From Plecoglossus altivelis (taxonomy: Eukaryota > Chordata > Actinopteri > Osmeriformes > Plecoglossidae), in the NCBI GenBank assembly GCA_036571765.1, contig BROE01000020.1, forward strand, positions 5,180,612-5,244,611: 64,000 bases of DNA. Direction: 5' to 3'. Positions 13,267-30,064 of the stretch are shown here, piece by piece. The first letter of the stretch is position 1; each line of letters opens with the position of its first letter. The notes below the pieces were generated by a model. That model ran no database searches. It saw only the letters and a program-made list of their open reading frames with translations, and had not been told where the DNA came from. A program made the position numbers and the translations under genes.

Positions 13267-14673
13267 TTACAATAACCGGCACACCCTGGAGTCAGGACTG
13301 TTTTCCCTAGGCACCTGTGAAGCGCCTGTGTTAGTGTGTCCGTTAGCATGACCACCTGAGACCCCAGCAGCAAAATCATGTTGTCGTTCCCCCAGCCGGA
13401 GCTGCAGCAGCTGGATTTGGGCAGAGGCTCTGTCCATCTCGGAGCTTTTCTCTTCCAGGGCTTCTCTGGCCGTCCTCAGGTCTCCCAGCAGCTCCTCCAT
13501 CTCCTTCCCCTTCAGACGGTGCTCCTGCTCCAGCCACTTCACCCTGCACTGAAGGCCCACGGCCAAAGCCTGGGCTGACTGGAGCTGCAGGGATATGGAG
13601 TAGTCGGTATACGAACATTTACCGTACGTCTGAATGATGAGAGCAGGGAGGAAAGACAAGCCTACCTGAGCGGTGAGCTCGCGGGATGACTGTTCTAGAA
13701 GCTCAAGCTGCTCCACTTTGGACTTGCATGCAGTCAGGACCTCGAAGAGGGAATCTTTCGATGGATCTGCTCCTGCATCCGGAAATATTCGAGTTGGATT
13801 CTCATCAATGTTTTTGCCTGATCCGGTCAGCGGAGATGGAAGAAGCCCTCCCTCTCTGTTTCTTGTCTCTTTCACCACAGTCTCAGAACATGCAGACGCG
13901 AGGTCCCTCTGACCTTGAGGCTCTGCTCCAAGGTCGTGTTCCTTTGGGAGCGACAAATAAGATGACTGCAGGGCATCTCGGTCCAATGAATCAGAGGTTT
14001 CAGTGTGGTCGTTAGGTTCGGTTGTGTAGCAGTTGACCAGCCCTGGTTGCAACCCACAAGGATGTGGAGAACTCAATTCCGGGGATTTCTCCTCCTTTTT
14101 GGAGTTCCACTCTAAAGGACACCTCTCCTTCGACAAGTCCCCGTTTGAACCGGTGACATCTGTAAAAGCATCCTCATTCAAATTCAGGACATTCACAGAC
14201 GTCCGTGCAGCCTCTGCGGTTTGCGCAAAGACGGCTCCGTGCAGTTCCCCATCTTTACAATTCTCTGATGCCTCCAGATTTCTCTCCCCGAGGTCAAAGT
14301 CAGGTAAGTCACTAGTCGCATCGGCGCCTCGGACCTTCATATCTCCATCACCTGGGCTGCGGCGTCCAGAGCTCAGCTCCTCTCCCTCGTCCAGCTCTTT
14401 GATGGACTCCAGTGTTGGGGAGGTGTGAAGGACCATGTTACTGAGGCTGTCCTGGGACAGGCTGAGCACACATGGCCTGCTCTCCTCTCCAGAGGGGCTG
14501 TCCGAGGTGAGCCGTCCCAGCGAGGGGTCCTGCTTTGGGCAGGGGCTCACTGAGCTTATGCTGAACCTCTCGTCTTCCTCTGCCTCGAGGGCAGGGCTCC
14601 CGCCAGGCGCCACTGTCCTCTGCAGGCGGTCATCGTCCGTCGGGTCAGACTCGGAGAGCGTCTGAACGGACAT
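13267..14673 (-). CDS. Unrecognised coiled-coil protein with CAAX-like C-terminus
   Basis: I read two coding exons, 14673-13666 and 13584-13267, giving 441 residues. A longer open frame runs up to 14736, but a good acceptor (pyrimidine tract plus CAG ending at 14684) sits just before the ATG at 14673. A possible 5' UTR exon ends at 14825 with CAG|GTAAGA. The first ~300 residues are Ser/Asp/Glu-rich, low in hydrophobics and probably disordered. Residues ~310-410 form heptad-rich coiled coil (LFEVLTACKSKVEQLELLEQ, then HRLKGKEMEELLGDLRTARE). The last four residues are CRLL, which fits a CaaX box with X = Leu (geranylgeranyl type), so membrane attachment is possible. The 81-nt intron is a multiple of three and has no stop, so retention would add 27 residues. 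I do not recognise the family. Codon use looks coding and there is no sign of decay. Confidence 0.75.
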   Translation of the reverse strand: MSVQTLSESDPTDDDRLQRTVAPGGSPALEAEEDERFSISSVSPCPKQDPSLGRLTSDSPSGEESRPCVLSLSQDSLSNMVLHTSPTLESIKELDEGEELSSGRRSPGDGDMKVRGADATSDLPDFDLGERNLEASENCKDGELHGAVFAQTAEAARTSVNVLNLNEDAFTDVTGSNGDLSKERCPLEWNSKKEEKSPELSSPHPCGLQPGLVNCYTTEPNDHTETSDSLDRDALQSSYLSLPKEHDLGAEPQGQRDLASACSETVVKETRNREGGLLPSPLTGSGKNIDENPTRIFPDAGADPSKDSLFEVLTACKSKVEQLELLEQSSRELTAQVGLSFLPALIIQTYGKCSYTDYSISLQLQSAQALAVGLQCRVKWLEQEHRLKGKEMEELLGDLRTAREALEEKSSEMDRASAQIQLLQLRLGERQHDFAAGVSGGHANGHTNTGASQVPRENSPDSRVCRLL

Positions 14674-14683
14674 GATCCCGGGT

Positions 14684-17046
14684 CTGAGAGGAAGATGCAC
14701 AGGAAGTCGACGCGAGTAGGATGAAACGCATCTCATCGACTTCAGGAAATCGAGAAAGCCTTGTACTTTGCGTTACGCCATCAAGCATTCCGTTGTATAC
14801 ATTACTCTGCAAGAGCTGTCTTACCTGAGATGAGGGCTGTGTAATTATCCTTCAGCGAGCTGGGAGGGGTTCAGTCAGACAGTGACAGTGGGAGGTTATT
14901 GGCTCACTGGGAAGTGATGAGTGAGCAGCCTAGATCCCCATCCAGAGCTACTACAAAACCAATCTTCCCTCCGCTCCCGAGAGAGGCATGTTGACGTGTA
15001 AATGCTTGGGCAAGTATAAGTCCCATATAGCCCATCAGCGTGTAACTGGAGCTACCCTGTTGTTTACTACAGTACACAGACCTCTCATGTCTACACAAGT
15101 GTTTCAAAGGAAGAAAGGGGGCACGGGGCTTATTACGGAGACGGCCTCGCTCTGCAACAGACAACCTGCACTGATGATGCGCCGTTAATGAGTGCTCTAG
15201 TTACATTAGGGGGCCTCTCCTATTGTCCTGCCATCTCATGGAAAACAACTTATACAGTATACATTACAGAAGTATATATTACACTTTTCTTTCACCTCTG
15301 CTTGCATAGGGTAGTTTATCAACAAAGTATGCATATGCAATGCTGCAATTTTATAGTCGAAATCAGCAGATAAAAATTTTGATATCACATGATCTATAAT
15401 AAGATCTCGTTTATCAATGGCCTACACCAAATTAATCTTGGATTTTCTATACATTGTTCTAATTGCCTATTGCACCACTTAATTATTCACTGAATCAATA
15501 GATGCTAGAAAACCCAGTTCTGAAACGTTTAGACCCATTCTCTATAATGATACTATTACATATTTACGTACAAGTTTCAATAGTATTCATGATCGAATTG
15601 ACTGCTGTCCTTACCCATCTTGTGAAATATCAAAGCACAGAAGCCTTTATATATAGACAGGCTAAATCTGCACCACAAAGGTCACATGAAAGGATTCCCT
15701 GGCGCTGAAAATGACCCTCCATTTAGAAGGACAAACCCTCTGATTCTAACTTAGCGCCACTGCAATTCTTCCACACGCCGCATACGAGCTCTGTTATGGT
15801 TGGCTTTAGATGAGCATTCCATGTTCAACAGATAAGGGTCTCAACAATTCAAAAAGCCTGGACAGGTTACACTTCAAATAAGGATGTAGCCGTTCACAAA
15901 AATGTGTTTCCCCAAGGTACAATTCATTAGACAAAATGTTAAGTATGTGTGTTGTGGAAACCTGTCAATCCAAAGAAGACACACTAAATAAAGTCAGACC
16001 AACTCCCCTTCCTCCTCCAGGTTTATTGATAGGTTAAAATTACATTTCTATTTTCTAGGACTCGCATTTATCCTCTGACTTAAAAACTGAGTACAAGCAA
16101 ATGATATTTTTTCTTTTTTTTTTTCCTTCTTTTTTTTTTACAGTAGTCTAAGTGATATATTGTACAAAAATAACATTTTGATTTTTGTGAAAACATTCGC
16201 CTTTCTCAAACTATTTTTTTTTTAGCTTTTCTGTCTTTTAGTTCTACTTCCTTCTTGATTAAAATGACCATAGCTACTTTTGCGATATTGGGATCAAAAC
16301 ATAGGGTTTTTAATGAGCCGCCTTGGACATTCAACGGCTGACGCTGTACAAAAAAAACAAAATGCACTTTGAATGAATCGTTGCCAATTCTTCTATTCAC
16401 GTGTCTTCTTATGTTATCACCTTATTCGTACACCATATCATGACTGCTGCCCCGCACTGCTGCGTGCTTCAGGTGGGGTCTGGATGGATCGCACTGTTCT
16501 GCTGCTGTCTCCTCAGGTCGCTCGCTCGCTCTCAGACCAACTCATTAGCATTCAGGAAAAACAAAACCAAGGTCAATCAAAACTTGCGGAAGATGACACT
16601 CCCAGTTTTGTTGTTGTTTTGTTTCCCGTAGCCCCGCCCCCCTGGTCATGTTGCTGATTTCTCCCTCCCCTCACTCCCTCCCCACTGTGTCACCAGCAAG
16701 CTCATTGACCTGAGTTGGGGTGGGCGGAGGGGCAGGGGGCGAGCTGACATGTCACTTCCACTTCACTTCCTCAATCCCTGCTCACCAGTGGCATGAAAAG
16801 GGGGTTCTTTTACAAAGCAGTTATACATTACACCTCTACCAAACTAAACATAAACTTTTTTTGTATTAAATGCAGAAAGTGGACTTCTCTTTTTTTAAAT
16901 GTCCACCCCTTTCCTCCTTGAACATGTCAAGAGCACGATGGCCTGGAACTAGCCCCTGTCTGCCAACCCTGGGCCAGCGAGGAGGATTCAGAGAAAATAA
17001 TACAACCATCAATCAGAAAAAGGAGGGGCTTAACAGGACAGACAGA
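14684..17046. other. 5' flank of coiled-coil gene and cnbp 3' UTR
   Basis: From 14684 to about 15900 I see the putative 5' UTR intron and promoter of the coiled-coil gene, then AT-rich sequence with no gene. From 17046 down to about 16020 the sequence is probably the long cnbp 3' UTR. It has T-rich tracts near 16108-16140 and 16215-16225. A minus-strand AATAAA polyadenylation signal is at 16022-16027. Confidence 0.55.
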
Positions 17047-18816
17047 TTAAGCTGTGGCCTCAATGGTGCATTCTTTTGCCAAGTGGCCAGATTTGCCACA
17101 GTTGTAACAGTTGACTTCGCTGGCCTTGCTGCAGTGCACAGCAACATGACCGATCTCACCACACCTGGAAAGAGAAATAAAGAAAAGGCGATTGAAGAGA
17201 TAAGGTATGGTTACCTTGAAAGGCCAAGCTATTAAACGCCGGAATTGGCTTGAAAAACCGGTTTTGCAATTAAAGGCTGTAAAAAGAAATGTGGGTAGTT
17301 GTACAAAATGTGCATAACCATCTTCAGTCCTACTTGTTCAGGAACACCGACAGAACAAAAAAATAAATAAACGGAATCTCCACACACCCCTGAGAGTATA
17401 AAGCCTTCTCTCTGTGCATGTTTACTATCAACTCTGCCTTTCTGATTGGTCTGGACCAACCGGACAGTGGCATGTTAGACAGTCTACTGGGCTCAAACAG
17501 CAGAGCAACAGGAGAGAAAGTGGAGTTCCCACCTGTAGCACTTGACTTTTTCACAGCCTTTCTGAATATGGCCGAAGCCCCCGCAGGAGTAGCACTTCTG
17601 CTCGTTGGCGTGGTCGCAGTCCCGGGCCACGTGGCCTGCCTTGCCACAGGTGTAGCACACCTGCTCCCTCTCCTTCTTGGGCTCCTTGCACTCCCTGGAG
17701 ATGTGGCCGCCTCGGCCGCAATTGTAGCAAGCTGAAACAGGAGGAGGAAGAGGAACCAAGTCGACACGCATTTCAGGAGTTTTAAATGCCAATCTACACT
17801 CTGGCTGTTGGTGCTTTGTTGTTCTGTTTTAATGACAGGTTGGGAGACCCGCTCATCAGGAACCCAGGGCCAGACAAAACTACTTTGGTTCACATATTTG
17901 GTCCTACGTGCGTAAGACACAGCGATGTGTATGATGTCACAGCGATGTGTATGATGTCACAGCGATGTGTATGATGTCACAGCGGTGTGTATGATGTCAC
18001 AGAGGTGTGTATGATGTCACAGAGGTGTGTATGATGTCACAGAGGTGTGTATGATGTCACAGAGGTACGTCTGCAGAAGTGTGGTCAAACGTTCTATAAC
18101 AAGAAGCAGAAGAGCAGTGTCCTTACCGTCCTCAGTCCTTTCACAGTCCCTGGCAACGTGACCTGGTTCTCCACAGCGATAGCAGAACAGATCTGAGGGG
18201 TGGACATAGGCATGTCAATCAACATGAACAGAAAAACAACAACATGATTCTACAAATCGACATGAGGAAACATCTGTTAAGTGGCAGCGGCCGTGAAATC
18301 AGCCCTTCCCTATTGACCAAGAAAATAACAACATGGGCCCTCACAGGCTCCACGCAAAGTTGGATTTCAAGGATGGCATGTGCATCAGCTTTCTTCTGAC
18401 ATTTCCATGAAACGGAGAGAAGGATCGCTGACGGTGAAGAAGCATTAGCCAAGACTCCATTACATAGACAGTATTCATGCATGACGTTCAGAGACTGATG
18501 AAAAAGGCAGAGATCCACCCATCCTTATTCGCTGATGTCATGGTTGCGTTTTACCCGATGAACATTGAAAGGGATGGCAGAAATAATGTATAATCCTGGA
18601 CTCAGATGGACGCCTTAAAGCCAATTTGCAAACCTTTAGCTGGTGGTGAACTTAACTGCTTAGCTAAGCGGCTGCTGCAGACTTAACAGATAAGGTGTTG
18701 GTCAGGATATTACCTTTACCTCTGCCACGGCCCTTGCCTCGTCCCCGGCCGGCGTTGGGGCAGTTCTTGATCCAGTGGCCGGAACGGCCGCACCCAAAAC
18801 ACTCATTGCTACTCAT
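17047..18816 (-). CDS. cnbp: CCHC zinc-knuckle nucleic acid binding protein (CNBP/ZNF9)
   Basis: Four coding exons: 18816-18714, 18192-18127, 17731-17533 and 17164-17047, giving 161 residues. Phases are 1, 1, 2 and the ATG is in MSSNECFGCG. Seven C-x2-C-x4-H-x4-C knuckles are visible, from CFGCGRSGHWIKNC through CYRCGEPGHVARDC to CYNCGKSGHLAKEC near the end. An RGG-type linker (GRGRGKGRGRGK) separates knuckles 1 and 2. The protein ends IEATA. Family knowledge: CNBP binds single-stranded G-rich DNA and mRNAs, helps resolve G-quadruplexes and supports translation of TOP-type mRNAs. A noncoding first exon probably ends at 20195 (GAG|GTGAGT) and joins the acceptor at 18840, leaving a short 5' UTR before the ATG. 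Intron 3 carries a 20-bp minisatellite. Confidence 0.97.
17921..18060. repeat. 20-bp minisatellite, 7 copies, in cnbp intron
   Basis: Seven exact-length 20-bp units end in ATGATGTCAC. Units 1-3 begin AGCGAT, unit 4 AGCGGT, and units 5-7 AGAGGT, so the variants are ordered along the array. It lies 67 bp past the donor of cnbp coding exon 2, in the intron before coding exon 3. Confidence 0.97.
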
Positions 18817-20194
18817 CTCCACTAGCAGTACCCTACAACCTGGAGAGACAAACGCACACAGACAGAGAGTTAGGGCCACCGACAGCATAATCCCATTCTG
18901 CATGTCACGGATGCCCCAGAGGGTATTGGCATATAAACTAACAACACAAGCCCCCTGGGGAGAACATGTATCCAATATACACCAACAATGGCACTGGAAT
19001 GATCTGGACCAAATGAAAACTGAAAAGTTACGTATCCACTTCCCCTGACAAGATGTTTAAGTGCTAGACATGTAGGAGCCTGTGCATACAGGTATGACAC
19101 CATCCATATCTCAGTGCACAGTCAATCATGCACCAGTACAATGTGTCCCTTGAGTATTGAAACTATTTGGCCATAATGAAGTTAAAACATTAAGCTAGTA
19201 GTACTTGCAATTATTTCCTTTGTTAAAGTACACAATGAAGATGACCGAGTAGTGTAATGTTGGCGACAAACCTAGCCCCCTTTGACAACACCACAACGGA
19301 TGGGACCTCGTCAATAGCTACTACAGTAGTATGCTAAATCCGGATTCCACAAATCCCACAGCACATACAAATACGGCTAGCGAACGATTCGCATTAGTTA
19401 ATTGGATGATCATCAATTGATCACAAAGTAATCGACAATGTAACTAACAACCCCACTACAATGTGCGGCTTCAGTTACATAGTAACTATTATGGCGTTAC
19501 AGCTGTCTGAATAACAATGTTTATGATGGCTACAGTAACGCTAGGTAGTATGCACGATGTTGACATTGTCAGTCATGATACCGGCAATAACCCTACTATG
19601 AAAGTGCACTAATACACGTAGCTAGCTGGCTGTGGATAGAATGAGCCACTGCATTTCACTGTGGCCCACTGGGCTGTCTGAAGTCCCCGAGTTACACTTT
19701 GGGATAGCCGACAATGCAGAGGGTCCCTGTGCAGAGAAATAATATTCGAACGCTCTCGCAGCGCGCGCCCGCCCGCCCACCCATCCATGCGGCCTCATGA
19801 GCAACTACAGACCTTACCAATGCTAGTTGTGACCCCTATAGTACATGAGCATTAAAAAAATATATATATATACAACTTAAAGGTACCAGGGTGTCCACAC
19901 CAACGGACGTTAATTCACACATACGGTTCACACAACATGTAACAATTAAACCCGTCGATTTCCCCGCGCGGGACTGACGCAGTAGGCCAAACTGCGCTGT
20001 CAGAATGGTTGTAGCCCAGCTAGCTTGGCTGACTAGCATCCCTTCCCAACGAAATACACAGCGTACTCATTAGTTTGAGGAACATTTCATTTAAATTTTT
20101 GAAACACCGCGGGCGTCTTTGTCGACTCTCTGTTAATGGTGTACTTAGAAAATGACGTTTTTGCCCACATTTTACGCTAACAACTGAGACTCAC

Positions 20195-20250
20195 CTCGAC
20201 TACTTGACTCGCTGCTGTTTGTTTTCGATCCCTCCTCTCTCCTCTGCGCC
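20195..20250 (-). promoter_or_regulatory. cnbp: Probable cnbp noncoding first exon and promoter
   Basis: On the minus strand a donor GAG|GTGAGT lies at 20195. It is preceded by purine-rich exon-like sequence, with GC-rich sequence further upstream (20250-20310). No ATG precedes the donor. This fits the single 5' UTR exon expected for cnbp. The 5' end is not determinable here. Confidence 0.55.
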
Positions 20251-20310
20251 ACACGCGGTTTGCGCACCTCCCTCCTGATCGTGGAGTATCCTTTGCACAC
20301 GGCGCGCTCC

Positions 20311-23300
20311 TATAGGAAATCAACGAAGGTGCGTTGATGGTAGTGGACGTACGATAACAATATGAAACCCCATCTCACATCCACTTTTAGATTAAGATAA
20401 TGGACTGTAAAAAAAAAGATGGCAAAAGTCATCGAATCATCAAGAATTTCTCAGATTTTAAGGACTCCCGCGTTAGGAAATTATTAGAGCTTTTCAACAA
20501 TGTGCTGGTCTTGGATCAGAGTTCTATCGTCATGCACAGATTGTATGTTTGGCACAAGAAAACGAAGACTCATCCAAGATCAGATGTTGTAGTCTGAACT
20601 CCTTAGCAAGTGGTGTTTGTCGAAAAACATCAAACGATTGCATATCCTCAGGGTGCACTAGTTGTAAGGGGAAATCTTGACCTAAACAGAAAGGCTGCAC
20701 ATCAGACATATTGCTATCTCCTAGATTCTGCACATAAAGTTACCAAAGGAGAGCCTCTCGTCAGCTCTCATGTAATGAGCAAGTTTCATATTTACCATTG
20801 GATGGCGCTATTTGTTTAAGTTTGGTTACGACATTATACATTTTTCCCCTATGACAATTTTCAAAAATATGTCTTAATCGATACGATATATAATGAACGA
20901 TGATCGGACTATAGTAGAAGGGCGGTGGTGACCACACATTTTAATACTGTTTCAACAATATGGACATCAAAATTGCCTCATCAAGATCACGTTTCAATAA
21001 AGTGGGCGTGGATTTAGGTGAATACATTCATATTGCAGGCTACCCTCGCGTCTCGTCCTAAAAATGTGTTTTCTAAATTTCCTGTTTACGGACGGTGTCA
21101 CTAAAGATTTTTTCTATATTAAATTTCAGTATGGTTTAAAGCCTCAACTTTCGTAATGGTAAGGCCACAACACGTCTCAGAAACCATGTCTTCATTTATC
21201 AGAAATCCCTCTTTACATGGCCTTTCACAATCAACACTGAGGAAGTCAGTGCATCAGCATATTTCTGAAGTGAGAATTGTTGCTTGTGTTTTAATAGCGG
21301 AATTAACAAGGACATACACCGATTCTGGCGGAAAGTGAGCGAGTATATAAATTGCGGCTCAAGTGAGTTTTAACGCAAGTTGCCACGCAAGTGAGTTTTA
21401 TTGCCTACGTATGCACTGTGCTGAAGGTAGGCCTATGTGTAACAGGTTTTCGGTGTCATGTTGGGCTGGTAATGTAATAGGTAGCCTTCATATGAACAAT
21501 TATGACCCTCTCATGCACCGTTTGTGACAAACCGCTGTCAAGAGTTAAACGTTTTAAGTGGTACTAGAAGTAGCTAGACTACCCTTGCTGAATCTCTTTT
21601 TCGTGACATTCCCTTGGCAACGGAAAACGGGACGCCGCTGCTTTTCTGGTGTGTATTTCCAATGATGATGTCACTAACCAACGCGCTACTTCTTCCACAG
21701 TGATAGCCATGGCGGAGTACGTTCTCCTAACTTTCTTTGGTGAGTAAGCTACAGTTTCCGATGCATGTTGTGGTTTTCTAACATGTAATTGACACAGGGA
21801 GTTACGGACAACAATTGAGATTATACGAGGAATCCCAGTAACAAACTTGCTTTGTTTAATTTGACTCGTGAGCATTGTCCTTTTGAGTTTAGTAGCCTAT
21901 TCTAGGCTAAGCTCACAACACTCCAGGGGTCTTGCAACGATCTTTGACTCTCAAGTGTTTGTAAACAACGTCCTTTGCTAAAGGTTATCGAAGAATGCTT
22001 TATTGAACCCTGTTTTATGGTTTAATAATTTGGAGCTAGCTGGTTGTACAAGGTATACAGTAAAACATTGAGCGTGCAACATAGCCTACATGCTCACAAA
22101 CGAAGTGAAACGCAATTCGTTTTAGGCAATAATAGCCTGAAGTTTGGGATTCAGGGTTTAATCATGTCAACGGTGATTATAATAAGGACGATTTGAGTGA
22201 TAGATTCTAGGATCATTCCTCTTGTTCATAACCCCCTAAACAGCATCTAATGGTCCTTTTTATATCGGTTCTGTCATGCACAGTAGACCCCACAATGCAG
22301 TCAGGTTACAGTTTGTCCTCGGGGTTGACCAGCACTTGGGTCCATTTTTTTTGTAGTCTTCTTGACATTAAGAGTCATGGCCACGTTTGCTTGCTGGTCG
22401 ACATGGAGATGATGTTATGGGGGTATTTACTCTGTAAGCAAACTCTCGGATGGCGATATTTAGGTAAGTTGCAATAGCCACCATTAGGAAAGAGCCTCAT
22501 ATACCTCAGCAATTTCCTCTTACCCATGTTGGTCGGACTTAAATGCCAGATGTAGCTTGCCTGGTCTTAACTCATACAAGTAGCCTAACAATCAAGTTAA
22601 GACATTTGCCCATTCATTTTAAATCCATGCATCTGTACTCTCTAGAGTTTTATTGTAGTCAATTAGTTTTTCAGTGGACTTAAATAACCTGCAATACCAA
22701 GGTTTGACCATACTCATTTCAATGCTTTTTTTCTTTCTTTAAGACAATAAAGGTGATTCAAAGGTGATTCCGTAAAACTTTTTGGACCTATAAGTGCTCG
22801 AGACAAAAGGCTTTCCTCTGGCCTTGTTGCTTCACGTCAAAGCAGTGAGGAAGTTGAGCTAACATTGCAGAGTAAAGCGTTGGCATGCTGCCCGTATCTC
22901 ATGGAGTCCGAAAGAGTTGCTGAGCTGGTTTGCATCCTGAAAACTCACAGTGAGCACTTGTGTTACCAGCTGAACTTGTGCGAGTCACGGCGATGATAAG
23001 CGTTTTAGGCAGCGCCGTTCAATAGGAGGGTTGGGACGTGCCACGGAGACTGTCAAGGCATTGAAACGGCCTGCGATTGATTATTTTCAACCTTTCACGC
23101 TCAAGCGTTCCAACTTAGACAAGTGTAGGACGTCAAATGGCTTTCTTTCCCCAGTGCTATCCAGAAAATGTGGTGGGTATGTTAGTATGCTGGGGCAGGA
23201 CAGCCCAACTCAGCCCAGAGTTGAACTTGCATGACTCGCGCTGAAGAAAAGCCTGACTCGAACCGCCACACACTTAGTGTTCCTACCCTCAGTAAGCTGC

Positions 23301-23993
23301 ATGACATGACTGTATTCCAAGAATGCCATTCCTCATCCTCTTTACGGGGCGAGTGTACGAACGATAACACGTGTGATTAGCTGTGCCCTTTCCAAGTCCA
23401 CGGACCTGAACGTCAGGTTTCTGACAAGCGAAAGCTCCCGCTCCCAGGCATCTGGGATGACACAGCGCTCCTGTGGGCTGTGCAGTGCTGTGCAGGCTGC
23501 TGGACACGTGGGGAGGTGGGCGAAAAAACCAGTTGTTCTGTGCCTTTTGAGTGCACAACCACAGGCGCGGGTGTGACGAGCACATGACACCAGCAGTAGA
23601 TCCTCTATGTTGACATGCTGATCCGTGTCTTGTCAGGTCTTGCAGGGGTGGGGGGAGGGGGAGGGGGCTGGAAGGGGGGGAGGGGGTGGCTGAAAATTGA
23701 TGGTAGGCCTCAACACAGCTGTGATAACATGAGAGCCAGCACTTTCCCCCCCCAGCCCCAGATCTACTAACCCTGACGTCGATGTATGCTGGTGACCAAC
23801 CTGTAGCTGGTCTGCCACACAGCTGCTGGGAGCCTCACTGTGCTCCAGCTTCTGGAAATGTTAGGCAGCAGTCTTACTCTTTCACTTGTCCTCTGGTGTC
23901 TGCCTCACTTACTGAGCCTAGAGCTGAATGGAAATGTTGACTATATTCATTTACTTTTGTATCCTCCAAGATCATTGAGGCTTGCGCGTACCC
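20311..23993. other. cnbp-raf1 divergent intergenic region
   Basis: The gap between two divergent genes holds the raf1 5' UTR exon(s) and promoter. A candidate first exon lies near 21600-21740: it is GC-richer than its flanks and ends TTTCTTTG|GTGAGT. I cannot link it to raf1 from sequence alone. A strongly G-rich tract is at 23645-23692. The remaining open frames are short and unrecognised. Confidence 0.4.
23645..23692 (+). repeat. G-run tract (G-quadruplex-prone)
   Basis: Within 48 bases there are more than five runs of four or more G separated by one to four bases. This fits the simple G4 motif on the plus strand, in the 5' region of raf1 about 300 bp before its ATG. Confidence 0.8.

Positions 23994-30064
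<6,071 letters not shown>

Noticed and set aside
14674..14736. Longer N-terminus (MRCVSSYSRR..) for the coiled-coil gene
   Set aside because: A strong acceptor at 14684 separates it from the ATG at 14673, so the extra codons are probably intronic.
17921..18060. Possible CRISPR-like direct repeats
   Set aside because: The units are head-to-tail with no spacers and lie in a fish gene intron; it is a minisatellite. The 33-bp and 22-bp arrays fail for the same reason.
21711..21740. Short start-like segment with GTGAGT donor as a new gene
   Set aside because: Only one exon-like piece is visible; it may be a raf1 5' exon, but no matching downstream coding exon in phase was found.
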